Positions 1-9,457 are shown, counted from the first letter of the stretch. The stretch: DNA of 64,000 nt from DAHUYF01 sp963789275 (GCA_963789275.1 CAWBKF010000047.1:62001-126000), one strand, 5' to 3'. Notes: a model not told the origin generated them from the sequence alone. Program-made: numbers and translations.

Positions 1-1
1 C

Positions 2-286
2 GCGTTTGAGGGTCCTTTTGCGGACCCGGTCTCGCTGAAGAACGTCTCGGGCGTCTACTCCGTCCTGACACACGCTTCCGCCAACGACAGCTACTCCATC
101 GTCGATATCGGCAAATCGGCAACCGTTCGCGACCGGGTGACGAACCACGACCGGCAGGAAAGCTGGAAGCGGTATAAGAAACCGGCCGGCCTTGCTTACG
201 CCGCGTATTATTGCGACGAGAAGATGCGCATGTCCGTCGAGACGACGTTGCGGGGCAAATACAATCCGCCCTGCGGCGACCGGTAA
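2..286 (+). CDS. GIY-YIG-like nuclease-fold protein, C-terminal part
   Basis: An open frame enters from the left edge and stops with TAA at 284-286. Visible motifs are SGVYSVL near the start, IGKSATVRDRVTNHDR in the middle and LRGKYNPPCGDR at the end. This spacing (GVY, then an IGK/R-type strand, then a conserved Asn near the end) recalls GIY-YIG-like domains, but the canonical second Tyr is not evident, so nuclease activity is an inference. It sits 62 bases before hsdM on the same strand and is probably part of the same restriction island. The start lies outside the window. Confidence 0.55.
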   Translation, partial: AFEGPFADPVSLKNVSGVYSVLTHASANDSYSIVDIGKSATVRDRVTNHDRQESWKRYKKPAGLAYAAYYCDEKMRMSVETTLRGKYNPPCGDR

Positions 287-348
287 GGCAGAACCAAGGG
301 TGGGCGCGCGAGCGTCCACCCTCATCTCATACCAAGAGGCGTAATTTC

Positions 349-1887
349 ATGGCCGATAAGACTAGCCTCGACGACGTCAAGCGGATTGCGTGGGCTGCTT
401 GTGACACCTTCCGTGGCGTCATCGATGCCTCCGAGTACAAGGACTTCATTCTCGTTTTCCTGTTCTTGAAATATGTCAGCGACGTGTGGAAGGAGCATTT
501 CCAGGAAGCGAAGGAGCGCTATGGTGGCGACGATATCCGCATTCGCCGTCGCATGGAGCGCGAGCGCTTTGTCCTGCCGAAGGGTTCTAGCTTCGATGAT
601 CTCTATCGGCAGCGGAACGCCGATAATGTCGGGGAGTTGATCGACGAGGCGCTCGATGCCATTGCCGAGGCCAATAAGGCGAAGATCGGCGATGCCTTTG
701 CCGACGTCATGTTCAACAGCGAGACTAAGCTCGGCGACACAAAGAACCGCAATCGGCGCCTCAAATCCCTGATCGAGGATTTCGCCAAGCTCGATCTCCG
801 GCCCTCCAGTGTCGCCTCCGATGGCAAGAACCACAAGACGGCCGAGGATGTCATCGGCGAAGCCTACATCTACCTGATCGAGCGTTTCGGCTCAGAGGCT
901 GGCAAGAAAGCTGGCGAGTTCTATACGCCGCGCCAGGTTGCCCGTGTGCTCGCGAAGATCGTGGTGCCACAACCGGGCGACCGGATTTGCGACCCGGCTT
1001 GCGGCTCCGGCTCGCTGTTGATCCGCGCCGCCGAAGAAGTTGGTTCCAAGGATTTCGCGCTGTTCGGCCAAGAGGTAAACCGCGGGACTTGGGGCTTGGC
1101 GCGACTCAATATGTTTCTCCATGGGATTGATGGCGCGCGCATCGAATGGGGTGACACGCTTAACGACCCGAAGTTGGTTGAGGGCACGAGCCTGATGAAG
1201 TTCGATGTGGTGGTCGCCAATCCGCCTTTCAGCCTCGACAAATGGGGAGGCGAAAGCGCCGAGAAGGATCGTTTCGGCAAATTCTTCCGTGGCGTGCCAC
1301 CGAAATCGAAAGGCGACTGGGCCTTCATCACCCATATGGTCGAGGCAGCGAAAACGCGCGAGGGCAGGGTTGCCGTCGTCGTGCCACACGGAGTCCTGTT
1401 CCGGGGCGGCCGGGAGGGCATCATCCGAAAGGCGATGATCGAGGAGAACCTGCTCGATGCGGTGATCAGCCTGCCATCCAACCTATTCCAGACGACGTCG
1501 ATCCCCGTCGCCGTGCTGCTCTTTGACCGGCGGCGCGAGCGCGGCGGTGCGTTGGAAGCTCGGCGCGACATCTTCTTCATCGATGCCAGCCGCGATTTCC
1601 AGGGAGCCAAGAACCAGAACCAGCTTCTCGATGAGCACGTCGAGAAAATCGTTGGGACGCACGGCAAGCGCAAGGATGTGGAGCGCTACGCGCGCGCCGT
1701 GCCGGTGGAAGAGGTCGCGGAAAACGACTTCAACCTCAATATTCCGCGCTACGTCGATACCTTCGAGGCGCCAGAAGAGGTTGACATTGCTGTGGTCCAG
1801 AAGGAGATCGACGCGCTCGAGACCGAGCTTGCCGACCTAAGGGTCAAGATGCGCGGCCATCTGAAGGAGCTTGGCATCGATGTCTAA
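349..1887 (+). CDS. hsdM: Type I restriction-modification DNA methyltransferase subunit
   Basis: A 512-aa N6-adenine methyltransferase, the modification subunit that acts with HsdS and is shared with HsdR. The N-terminal helical domain is followed by GEFYTPRQV (about residue 189), the SAM-binding DPACGSGSLL (about 215) and the catalytic NPPF (about 291). The ATG at 349 (MADKTSLDD) is chosen over an in-frame upstream start at 211 because family proteins begin just before this helical bundle and the upstream start would overlap the previous gene. The C-terminus carries a short coiled-coil-like tail. The stop overlaps a 23-codon frame leading into fic. Confidence 0.97.
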   Translation: MADKTSLDDVKRIAWAACDTFRGVIDASEYKDFILVFLFLKYVSDVWKEHFQEAKERYGGDDIRIRRRMERERFVLPKGSSFDDLYRQRNADNVGELIDEALDAIAEANKAKIGDAFADVMFNSETKLGDTKNRNRRLKSLIEDFAKLDLRPSSVASDGKNHKTAEDVIGEAYIYLIERFGSEAGKKAGEFYTPRQVARVLAKIVVPQPGDRICDPACGSGSLLIRAAEEVGSKDFALFGQEVNRGTWGLARLNMFLHGIDGARIEWGDTLNDPKLVEGTSLMKFDVVVANPPFSLDKWGGESAEKDRFGKFFRGVPPKSKGDWAFITHMVEAAKTREGRVAVVVPHGVLFRGGREGIIRKAMIEENLLDAVISLPSNLFQTTSIPVAVLLFDRRRERGGALEARRDIFFIDASRDFQGAKNQNQLLDEHVEKIVGTHGKRKDVERYARAVPVEEVAENDFNLNIPRYVDTFEAPEEVDIAVVQKEIDALETELADLRVKMRGHLKELGIDV

Positions 1888-1951
1888 TCGCGGCTCGATC
1901 CGATGGCGGATTGATTGGGGTCGCTGGACCCTCGGCAAGGGGCGGTCATGA
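1880..1951 (+). CDS. 23-codon bridging frame between hsdM and fic
   Basis: An ATG at 1880 overlaps the last codons of hsdM. The frame runs 23 residues (begins MSNRGSIRWRIDWG, rich in Trp and Arg) and ends with TGA at 1949-1951, which overlaps the ATG of fic at 1948. The stop/start overlaps at both ends would allow ribosomes to pass from hsdM through this frame into fic. I know no homologous peptide. It may be a translational-coupling leader or chance. Confidence 0.3.
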   Translation: MSNRGSIRWRIDWGRWTLGKGRS

Positions 1952-3036
1952 GTTCCTTCGCTTCTTCCGTTCTCGACAATCTCCGCTTGACCCATGACAT
2001 CGTGACGGCGATCCGGGCGATCGGTGAGGGCAAAGGTAGGCAGGATCTTTTCAAAGAACGCGCACCCGAGCTGCTGGAGAATCTGCGCCAGGTCGCCGTC
2101 ATCGAAAGTACGGAATCCTCGAACCGCCTGGAAGGCGTCACGCTGCCGAGAACCGCGATCGAGGTTCTCGTCCGCCGGAACGCAGAACCATTGGCCGGAA
2201 ATCGTTCGCAGGGCGAGATTGCGGGCTATCGCAACGTGTTGCAGCTTATCCACGAGCGACACGAGCACATGGAGCTGACATCCAATGTCGTGCTGCAGCT
2301 TCATCGCGATCTTTTCAAATTCGCCGGCGCCGGGGCCGCTGGGCGATGGAAAGCGACGGACAATCTCATCACTGAGAAACGGCCCGATGGCTCGACTTTC
2401 GTACGCTTTACGCCGACGCCGGCCTGGCGGACGGGGGAGGCTATGGAGGCGCTGCATCGCGATTTCGCGGCGGCCGGCGACGGTGATGTTGATCCGCTGA
2501 TCCTCATAGCGCTCTATGTGCTCGATTTCCTCTGTATTCACCCCTTCTCGGACGGCAACGGGCGGATGGCGCGGCTGCTCACGGTACTCCTGCTGTATCG
2601 CGAGGATTACGAGGTTGCTCGCTATATCTCGCTGGAGCGTCTGATCGAGCAGACCAAAGAGAGCTATTACGACACGCTCTACCGTGCTTCCCAAGGCTGG
2701 CATGACAATGCGCACGACCCGATGCCCTGGGTAGGCTATTTCCTTGGCGTGGTGCGTGCCGCCTATGACGAGTTCGCTCGCGACCTGGGTGAGCTGCGCG
2801 ACGGTCGCGGCATGAAGACCCAACTCGTGCTCCAGGCTATCGGGCAGACGATCGGCGATTTCTCGGCTTCCGAGCTGCATCAGCGCTGCCCGAGCGTCGG
2901 GGTGGACATGCTCCGCCACGTGCTGCGGAGCGAGCGGGACGCTGGCCGTCTTGAGGTTATCGGCCGTGGCCGCGGTGCCCGCTGGCGGAAGGTCTCGGCG
3001 CCCGAAAATGACGGAATAGGGGAAGAAAGGGGGTAA
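1948..3036 (+). CDS. Fic family protein (predicted AMP-transferase) inside the hsd operon
   Basis: A 362-aa Fic-domain protein. The catalytic loop HPFSDGNGRMAR (His at about residue 198) matches the HxFx(D/E)GNGR motif that transfers AMP or another nucleotide to target hydroxyls. Near the N-terminus SNRLEG (about residues 58-63) fits the (S/T)xxxE(G/N) inhibitory helix, so this looks like a class II Fic whose own Glu blocks ATP. A winged-helix-like tail follows, as in Fic/DUF4172-type proteins. The ATG at 1948 follows a GGCAAGGGGCGG purine run; a TTG at 1915 is a weaker alternative. It lies between hsdM and hsdS, so it is probably co-transcribed with them. Its target is unknown. Confidence 0.93.
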   Translation: MSSFASSVLDNLRLTHDIVTAIRAIGEGKGRQDLFKERAPELLENLRQVAVIESTESSNRLEGVTLPRTAIEVLVRRNAEPLAGNRSQGEIAGYRNVLQLIHERHEHMELTSNVVLQLHRDLFKFAGAGAAGRWKATDNLITEKRPDGSTFVRFTPTPAWRTGEAMEALHRDFAAAGDGDVDPLILIALYVLDFLCIHPFSDGNGRMARLLTVLLLYREDYEVARYISLERLIEQTKESYYDTLYRASQGWHDNAHDPMPWVGYFLGVVRAAYDEFARDLGELRDGRGMKTQLVLQAIGQTIGDFSASELHQRCPSVGVDMLRHVLRSERDAGRLEVIGRGRGARWRKVSAPENDGIGEERG

Positions 3037-3079
3037 TGATGGCCTATTTATTACCCTGTTTCTGGCGCAGTTACCCCCT
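3028..3079. promoter_or_regulatory. Alternative inverted repeats at the fic-hsdS junction
   Basis: AGGGGGTAA at 3028-3036, which includes the fic stop, is perfectly complementary to TTACCCCCT at 3071-3079. A nested pair, GGGTAAT (3031-3037) with ATTACCC (3050-3056), uses the same left arm. The two hairpins are mutually exclusive. They lie between fic and the likely hsdS start, where they could affect mRNA stability or coupling. No T-run follows, so it is not an intrinsic terminator. Function is inferred only. Confidence 0.4.
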
Positions 3080-3143
3080 ATTTAGCTCCTGGTGCAGGCT
3101 CGCAAGATTTCACGTGGGTGGCACGGAAGTACTCGTTGTGGCC

Positions 3144-4358
3144 ATGACAAAGCGCTTTGGCATACAAGTCGACTGGCAATATCGGCCCCTTGGAAGTTTG
3201 ATCCGGATTGCAACTGGTCAGGTCGATCCAAAGATGCCGCCCTACTCCAACATGCTTCATATCGGGCCGGATAACATACCGATCGGCGGTGGACGGCTAA
3301 CCGGACAGCTTCAGACTGCCGAGCAGCAAGAACTAATTTCTGGAAAATATGCCTTCGATGCCGATTGCGTCCTCTATACCAAAATCCGCCCAAACCTAAA
3401 CAAGGTGGTAGCTCCTGAAATTTCCGGCATCTGCAGTGCGGACATCTACCCGATATGGCCCAAAGACCGATCTGTTAATCGCGATTTTCTATTTCAGCTT
3501 CTGAGAAGCCAAATTGTATTAAGACCCGCCATTGTCGCTTCAGGGCGCACGGGCCTCCCAAAGATTAATCGGCCAGATCTCGAGGCGATTGACGTTCCGC
3601 TACCCTCTTTATCCGAGCAGCAGCGCATCGCTGACATCCTGACAACATGGGATCGGGCGATCGGCGCGCTGCATCAACAGATCAATCGCAAAGAGCAGGT
3701 TGCCCATTATCTCCGCGAAGTTTTGATTCCTGGAATACGGCGACTGGGTCGGAAGAAAGACGCGTGGCCGATTGTGCGGCTCGGCGACGCTACCCGACAC
3801 CTAACCCTCCGCAATGGCATGCGCCACCACAGGGAGCGCGTTATGGGCGTGACCAAGGCCGAGGGTCTTGTCCCCATGAAGGAGCACGTAATCGCGGCCG
3901 ACATTGCACGCTATCTCGTGCTGCCGCCGCAAGCCTTCGCCTACAACCCGATGCGCATCAACATCGGCTCCATCGTGATGTCCCAAGTAGAAGAAGAAGT
4001 CATCGTGAGTCCCGATTATGTTGTGTTCGCCTGTCGCCCAGAGCGTTGCCATCCGCACTTTCTAAATCACCTTCGGCGGACGCGAGCCTGGCAGGACTTC
4101 ATGACGATCGCTGGAAACGGCAGCGTTCGGGTCCGAATCTATTATGCCGATCTCGCGAATTTCGAATTTCATCTTCCGCCGTTTTCGGAGCAAGCGCGGA
4201 TCACTGAAGTCCTCGATGATGCCGAAGGTGAATTGACTGCGTTGCAGGCCGAGTGCCGCGCGTGTGAGATTCAACGCGATGCTCTGGGCTCGGAACTCCT
4301 AACCGGCCACCTGCGCGTGCACGCTGCCGCGCCGCTCGGCGCGACCGTTTCCAGGTGA
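3144..4358 (+). CDS. hsdS: Type I restriction-modification specificity subunit
   Basis: A 404-aa specificity subunit with the usual two-fold layout. The first target-recognition domain is followed by the conserved helix region LPSLSEQQRIADIL and a coiled coil. The second TRD starts near WPIVRLGDATRHLTLRNG and ends with LPPFSEQARITEVLDDAEGE and a second coiled coil. It directs HsdM/HsdR to a bipartite site; the site cannot be read from sequence. The ATG at 3144 (MTKRFGIQVDW) is preferred because the in-frame extension from 3036 is atypical. Base composition in TRD1 (3150-3600) is visibly more AT-rich than in the neighbours, as expected for exchangeable TRDs. Confidence 0.95.
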   Translation: MTKRFGIQVDWQYRPLGSLIRIATGQVDPKMPPYSNMLHIGPDNIPIGGGRLTGQLQTAEQQELISGKYAFDADCVLYTKIRPNLNKVVAPEISGICSADIYPIWPKDRSVNRDFLFQLLRSQIVLRPAIVASGRTGLPKINRPDLEAIDVPLPSLSEQQRIADILTTWDRAIGALHQQINRKEQVAHYLREVLIPGIRRLGRKKDAWPIVRLGDATRHLTLRNGMRHHRERVMGVTKAEGLVPMKEHVIAADIARYLVLPPQAFAYNPMRINIGSIVMSQVEEEVIVSPDYVVFACRPERCHPHFLNHLRRTRAWQDFMTIAGNGSVRVRIYYADLANFEFHLPPFSEQARITEVLDDAEGELTALQAECRACEIQRDALGSELLTGHLRVHAAAPLGATVSR

Positions 4359-4370
4359 GGGTCGAGGCCG

Positions 4371-7300
4371 ATGGCTGCTCCGATCCAAGACACCGAGAAG
4401 CACCTCTCGCAGCTCCCAGCGCTGCATCTCTTGCAGAAGATGCGCCCGCGTTGGCAGCTGCTCACGCGCGAGGAGGCGGATCGCGAGCGGGGCGGGAAGC
4501 GCAGCAATGTCTTTCTCGACGGTATCCTCAAGGAGAGCCTGGCGCGTATCAACCGGATTGAGCTGCGCGGCCGGACCCATCCTTTCACCGAAAACGGACT
4601 CGCTGAGGCAATCGAGCGGCTGAAGCGTCCGCGGCCGTCCGGGCTCTTGCGGGTCAACCAGGAACTGACGGACCTGCTGCTTCTCGGCACATCCATCGAG
4701 CAGACCGTCGACGGCACCACGCGCGGCTTTCAGCTCAAATTTATCAACTGGATCGATCCGGCGGCCAATGTGTTCCACGTCTGCGCCGAATTCGACGTCG
4801 AGCGCGAACATACGACCGACACGCGCCGTCCCGATATTGTGTTGTTCGTCAACGGAATCCCCTTCGCCGTTGTCGAGTGCAAAGGACCAAATATCGGCGT
4901 GGAGCAGGCCGTCTCGCAGCAGATCCGCAATCAGCAGGACGGGGAAATCCCCGGCTTGTTCCGGACCGCGCAGCTCCTCGTCGGCACGAACAAGAACGAG
5001 GTCCGTTACGGCACAGTCGGCACACCGGCGTCGTTCTGGTCGCGCTGGCGTGAGATGGAAGACCGGGAATCCGATGTACTTGCCGCCGTCAACGCACCGC
5101 TCGATGTCGAGGAGAACCGGCAAACTTTTGCCGATGGCTTCCGTGAGGACCGAGCTTCCTATGAGGCTCGATTCGAGGAAGGCAACCGGCTTGTGACCGA
5201 GCAGGACCGCGTGCTGTGGGCGCTCACGCGGCCGGAACGTCTCCTCGATCTGACGCGTCGCTTCTCGCTGTTCGACGCCGGGGAGAAGAAGATCGCCCGC
5301 TATCAGCAGTTTTTCTCGGTGCGAAAAATCATGCGTCGGGTTACCGGGGAGCGGGACGAGGAGGGGCGCCGGCTGGGAGGCGTGATCTGGCACACCCAGG
5401 GTTCGGGCAAGTCGCTCACCATGGTTATGCTCGCTCGCTCGCTCGGCTTGGAGCCCTTGATTGACGATCCACGGATCGTGCTCGTGACCGACCGAATCGA
5501 TCTCGACGAACAGCTCGAAGGTACGTTCAAGGCCTGCGGCCTCGAGCCCAAGCGCGCGACCACAGGCCGGAACCTTCTCGATCTGATAGCGAAAGAGAAG
5601 CGCGCCGTCGTCACGACCCTCATCAACAAATTCGATACGGCGCTTAACGTTCGCGATTTCGCGGATGAGTCCCGTGATGTCTTTCTTCTGGTTGACGAGA
5701 GCCATCGCGGCCAATACGGCCGCCTTCATTCACGCATGCGGAAGATCTTCCCCAATGCCTGCTATCTCGGTTTCACCGGCACCCCGATCCTGAAGGTCGA
5801 GCGAAACACGGCGGCGAGGTTTGGCGGAATCATTCCGGGCACGGTCTATTCCATCAATCAAGCAGTTGCGGACAAGGCGGTCGTACCGCTGCTCTATGAG
5901 GGGCGGCACGTTGAGCAGCGTCTGGACGAGGCCGCGGTCGACGCATGGTTCGAGCGGATTTGCGCGGTGCTTTCGGAGAAGGAAAAGGCCGACCTTAAGC
6001 GCAAATACGCCAAGACGGCCAAGCTCTTTCAGACCGAGCAAACGATCGCCCTCATTGCCTTCGATGTGTCGGAGAACTTCCGTCGAAATTGGAAGGGAAC
6101 GGAATTTAAAGGGCAACTGGTGACACCGTCGAAACGCTCCGCGATCTTGTATAAGAAAGCGCTCAATGAGCTTGGTGTCGTGACTTCCGAGGTCATCATC
6201 TCGCCGCCAGATGACCGGGAAGGAGAGGAACGCATCGACGAAGCCTCCTCAGACGAGGTCAAGCGGTTCTGGAAAACGATGATGGAGCGCTATGGCGACG
6301 AGGCAACCTACAACTCGCGCCTTATCGAGGCGTTCAAGAAACGCGAGGATCCCGAAATCCTTATCGTCGTCTCGAAGTTGCTCACCGGCTTCGACGCGCC
6401 GCGCAATACCGTACTCTATCTCGCGCGGCCTTTGAAAGAGCACAATCTGCTGCAAGCCATCGCTCGCGTGAACCGCGTCGCCGAGGGCAAGGAATTCGGC
6501 TACATCGTCGACTATTGCAGCGTCCTTGGCGAGCTGAATCAGGCGCTGTCGAGCTATTCCGCCCTCGAAGGCTTCGACGAGGCCGATCTTATCGACACCG
6601 TCACCTCGATCAACGTTGAAGTTGAGAAGGTTGGTCAACGGCACTCGGAGTTGTGGGATGTCTTTCGCGGCGTCAGTAATACTGCTGACGAGGAGGCGCT
6701 AGAGCGGCATCTCGCCGACGAGGCACACCGCGACGAATTCTATGATCGTCTGAATGCGTTCTCGCGGACCCTGGCGATCGCGTTGTCGTCTCACGAATTC
6801 GCCAATGATCCGGCAAACCAGCGCCGCATTGCCGGCTATCGCAACGACCTGCGGCGGTTCGAGAATTTGCGGCGTGCCGTCCGCACGCGCTATCAGGATG
6901 CGGTGAACTACGGGCAATATCGGCGGCGCATCGAAAAGCTCTTGGATACTTATATCGTTGCCGATCAAGTCCGGCCGATTACCGATCTCGTCAATATTTT
7001 CGATGAGGATGCCTTTGCCGAAGTCGTCGGGTCGAAGGCGTCGGCGGCAAGCCGTGCCGATACGATCGCGCACGCGACTAAGCGGACGATCGAAGAGCAC
7101 TGGGAAGAAGATCCGACGTTTTTCAGGCGCTTCTCCGAGCTGCTTCGGCAGGCGATCGAAGAATTCCGCGCCAGACGCATTTCAGACCTCGAATATTTGA
7201 AACGCGTCCGCGATATCCGCGACCAATTGGTGAGAAGAGATACGAGCGACCTTCCGGAGGCTGTGCGCGACGATCCCGTTGCGCGTGCCTTCTTCGGCAG

Positions 7301-7574
7301 CATTCAGGAGACCCTGAAAGGTCTCGGCGATGGCGTGTCGATGCGGTCGGACGAGATAAGCGCGGAGGCTGCACAACACATTGTCGACATCGTTAGGAGG
7401 CACCGCCGGGTCGATTGGGCAGGAAATCCCGATGTGGAGAATGCGATCAAGAATGACATCGACGATTATGTGTTCGACGTGCTGCGTGGGAAGTACGACA
7501 TACCGATACCATCCGAGGCGATCGATCCGCTGATTGATCGGTTGCTCATGATTGCTCGCCGGCAGGCGCTGTAA
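4371..7574 (+). CDS. hsdR: Type I restriction endonuclease, motor/nuclease subunit
   Basis: A 1067-aa restriction subunit. The PD-(D/E)xK nuclease appears as RRPDIVLFVNGIPFAVVECK (Glu about 169, Lys about 171). The helicase motor shows Walker A in HTQGSGKS (about 341), DESH (about 442), GFTGTPI, and later ITGFD-like LLTGFDAP and an arginine-finger region LLQAIARVNR. The C-terminal helical domain binds the HsdM2S core. It cleaves unmodified DNA after ATP-driven translocation. The gene starts 12 bases after hsdS and its stop overlaps the next start (TAATG). It is intact with no frame breaks. Confidence 0.97.
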   Translation: MAAPIQDTEKHLSQLPALHLLQKMRPRWQLLTREEADRERGGKRSNVFLDGILKESLARINRIELRGRTHPFTENGLAEAIERLKRPRPSGLLRVNQELTDLLLLGTSIEQTVDGTTRGFQLKFINWIDPAANVFHVCAEFDVEREHTTDTRRPDIVLFVNGIPFAVVECKGPNIGVEQAVSQQIRNQQDGEIPGLFRTAQLLVGTNKNEVRYGTVGTPASFWSRWREMEDRESDVLAAVNAPLDVEENRQTFADGFREDRASYEARFEEGNRLVTEQDRVLWALTRPERLLDLTRRFSLFDAGEKKIARYQQFFSVRKIMRRVTGERDEEGRRLGGVIWHTQGSGKSLTMVMLARSLGLEPLIDDPRIVLVTDRIDLDEQLEGTFKACGLEPKRATTGRNLLDLIAKEKRAVVTTLINKFDTALNVRDFADESRDVFLLVDESHRGQYGRLHSRMRKIFPNACYLGFTGTPILKVERNTAARFGGIIPGTVYSINQAVADKAVVPLLYEGRHVEQRLDEAAVDAWFERICAVLSEKEKADLKRKYAKTAKLFQTEQTIALIAFDVSENFRRNWKGTEFKGQLVTPSKRSAILYKKALNELGVVTSEVIISPPDDREGEERIDEASSDEVKRFWKTMMERYGDEATYNSRLIEAFKKREDPEILIVVSKLLTGFDAPRNTVLYLARPLKEHNLLQAIARVNRVAEGKEFGYIVDYCSVLGELNQALSSYSALEGFDEADLIDTVTSINVEVEKVGQRHSELWDVFRGVSNTADEEALERHLADEAHRDEFYDRLNAFSRTLAIALSSHEFANDPANQRRIAGYRNDLRRFENLRRAVRTRYQDAVNYGQYRRRIEKLLDTYIVADQVRPITDLVNIFDEDAFAEVVGSKASAASRADTIAHATKRTIEEHWEEDPTFFRRFSELLRQAIEEFRARRISDLEYLKRVRDIRDQLVRRDTSDLPEAVRDDPVARAFFGSIQETLKGLGDGVSMRSDEISAEAAQHIVDIVRRHRRVDWAGNPDVENAIKNDIDDYVFDVLRGKYDIPIPSEAIDPLIDRLLMIARRQAL

Positions 7575-8281
7575 TGCTCCGCGCAGCAACTTATGGCAGC
7601 GCAGTCATCGAATACAGCCTCGATTTTTCTGCGCGCCGATCCCTCGCGATTTCGGTCCTCCCGGACGGCGCCGTCACAGTGATGGCACCGGCGGACGCCG
7701 ATCCGTACGATGTCGATGACCGGGTGAAGCGGCGCGCGCGATGGATACTCCGACAGCAGCGCCGTTTCGCCGAATTTCGTCCTCGCACGCAGCCGCGCCG
7801 GTTCGTGGGAGGCGAAACCCACCGCTATCTCGGGCGCCAGTATCGCTTGAAGATAGAGCGCGCTGACAAGGATCACGTAGCACTTCGATCGGGCCGGCTC
7901 GTCGTCGCGACGCGTTTTCCAGAAAATCCTGTCTGGATCAAGACGCTCGTTCGACGCTGGATGCGGGAACGCGCGCACCGAGTCTTGCACGAGCGTTTCA
8001 AAGCTATTGCCGGGCCGATGGCGACGGCACTCGGGATTGAGATGCCGCCATTGCGGATATGCCCCATGCAGAAACGATGGGGCAGTCACACACTTTCCGG
8101 GCGCGTGCTCCTCAATGATTCGCTAGTCGCGGCGCGCCGGGACTGCATCGATTACGTCATTGTGCATGAGCTCTGCCACGTCGTAGAACGCAACCACTCA
8201 CCACGTTTTCTCCGGCTGCTCCGCCGCTTTATGCCGGATTGGGAACGGCGCAAGGAACTCCTCGAGCGATCGACTGCCTAA
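7574..8281 (+). CDS. YgjP/SprT-like zinc metallopeptidase
   Basis: A 235-aa protein of the YgjP-like (DUF45, M48-type) metallopeptidase family. The zinc motif HELCH is at about residues 198-202, preceded by RWGSHTLSGRVLLN and followed by the typical N-H-SPRF segment (RNHSPRFLRLLRRFMPDW), which supplies the third ligand region. The start codon overlaps the hsdR stop, so it is translationally coupled to the restriction subunit. Such peptidases recur at the end of type I RM operons; a role in HsdR turnover is possible but inferred. Confidence 0.9.
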   Translation: MLRAATYGSAVIEYSLDFSARRSLAISVLPDGAVTVMAPADADPYDVDDRVKRRARWILRQQRRFAEFRPRTQPRRFVGGETHRYLGRQYRLKIERADKDHVALRSGRLVVATRFPENPVWIKTLVRRWMRERAHRVLHERFKAIAGPMATALGIEMPPLRICPMQKRWGSHTLSGRVLLNDSLVAARRDCIDYVIVHELCHVVERNHSPRFLRLLRRFMPDWERRKELLERSTA

Positions 8282-8834
8282 CGGAGCTTGCGCGATGGGA
8301 TGTCTAACGAGAGCGCGATCGGCGCGGCAGCGTCAGTGGCTCGACTTGGTGGGACCCAAACGCCGAAAAGTGTAAGAAAGCAGCGGAAGGTTCTTGAGTT
8401 CCCACCGTTCGATATCTTACTGATACCGAAGGATTGCAGCACACCGCCCCTGGGCACCATCCATTGATTCATGGTTCTTCTTGAAGCGCCGACTGGGCAC
8501 CGATCGGCGTGGTGACGCTGGTTCGCGGTTGTTCACTGTGGGCACTTCCGATACCGCGATGCGCCGCGTCCGGCTCGGGACGATGCGAGGCTGGTCCGTC
8601 TTCCGGCCGCCGATCACATTTGTGACGCGCCTCATAGGTGAAGGGCGGCGCCGATGCGGTCGAGTCCTGACGAGCGCGCACCACCGCAAGGAAGGCGCGG
8701 CGGATGAGGCGGGTCTGGTTGTGGCAACCAGCGCCCGGTACTATCGTCCGGCGAGCGGGTCGATCCTCGGGCCATCCGGGTGCTATGATCCGCGCCAGGG
8801 CAACCGTACCGCCCCAAGGGAGAGGAGCGTCGGG
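8282..8834. other. Non-coding junction between RM island and catabolic cluster
   Basis: About 550 bases with no frame that looks like protein. An in-frame extension of the next gene to 8481 is rich in Arg and unlike the VOC family. A TATGAT at 8784-8789 could be a -10 element for the catabolic cluster, but no good -35 is seen. No tRNA, repeat or terminator is recognised. Confidence 0.5.
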
Positions 8835-9446
8835 ATGGAGACCAGCAAGTCGGGTGATCCGGCCGCGCCGCGCGAGGCGGTGAGGCCGGTCGGCATCAAT
8901 CACCTCGTGCTCAATGTCCGGGACCTCGAGGAATCGCACCGCTTCTGGACGGAGATCATCGGCTTCCGGCAGGTGGGCGAGCTGCGCCGGTCGCCGCAGC
9001 GGCCCAACCCGGCCAAGATGCGCTTCTACAGCGGCGATCGCGACGGCACGACGCATCATCACGATATCGCGCTGGTGGAGAACCGGAACCTGCCGCCGGC
9101 GCCGGCGGATTGGAGCATGTATGGCGGCGCTCCGCTCGCGGTGAATCACATCGCCATCACCCTGCCGAGCCGCGAGGCGTGGCTGAAGCAGCTCGCCTAT
9201 CTGCAGAACCGCGGCGTCAAATTCGACCGCCGCATCAATCACGGCATGACCCACAGCCTCTATATCCACGATCCCAACGGCTATGGCGTCGAGCTGCTCT
9301 ACGATCTGCCGCCGGAGGTCTGGGAAGGCGATATCGACGCGGCATTGAACTATACCGAAGCGCTGCCCACCGAAGGCGCCGCGGCGCTGGTCGACAAGAC
9401 GGAGGAGCTTCCGGTATTCCGCCAGGAAGCCCCCGCGCAGCGCTGA
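8835..9446 (+). CDS. VOC-family extradiol-dioxygenase-like protein
   Basis: A 203-aa protein of the vicinal-oxygen-chelate fold with two beta-alpha-beta-beta-beta modules. Metal ligands are in place: His23 in GINHLVLNV, His105 in AVNHIAITL and Glu153 in GYGVELLYDL. This matches type I catechol 2,3-dioxygenase-like enzymes, although it is shorter than two-domain enzymes (about 290-310 aa). The ATG at 8835 follows GGGAGAGGAGCG. With the hydratase downstream it fits meta-cleavage of an aromatic diol, which is an inference. Confidence 0.88.
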   Translation: METSKSGDPAAPREAVRPVGINHLVLNVRDLEESHRFWTEIIGFRQVGELRRSPQRPNPAKMRFYSGDRDGTTHHHDIALVENRNLPPAPADWSMYGGAPLAVNHIAITLPSREAWLKQLAYLQNRGVKFDRRINHGMTHSLYIHDPNGYGVELLYDLPPEVWEGDIDAALNYTEALPTEGAAALVDKTEELPVFRQEAPAQR

Positions 9447-9457
9447 GGAGCCGTGCC

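Noticed and set aside
4299..5729. Long reverse-strand frame of 476 codons opposite hsdR
   Set aside because: Shadow of hsdR; composition is that of complementary codons and no domain is seen.
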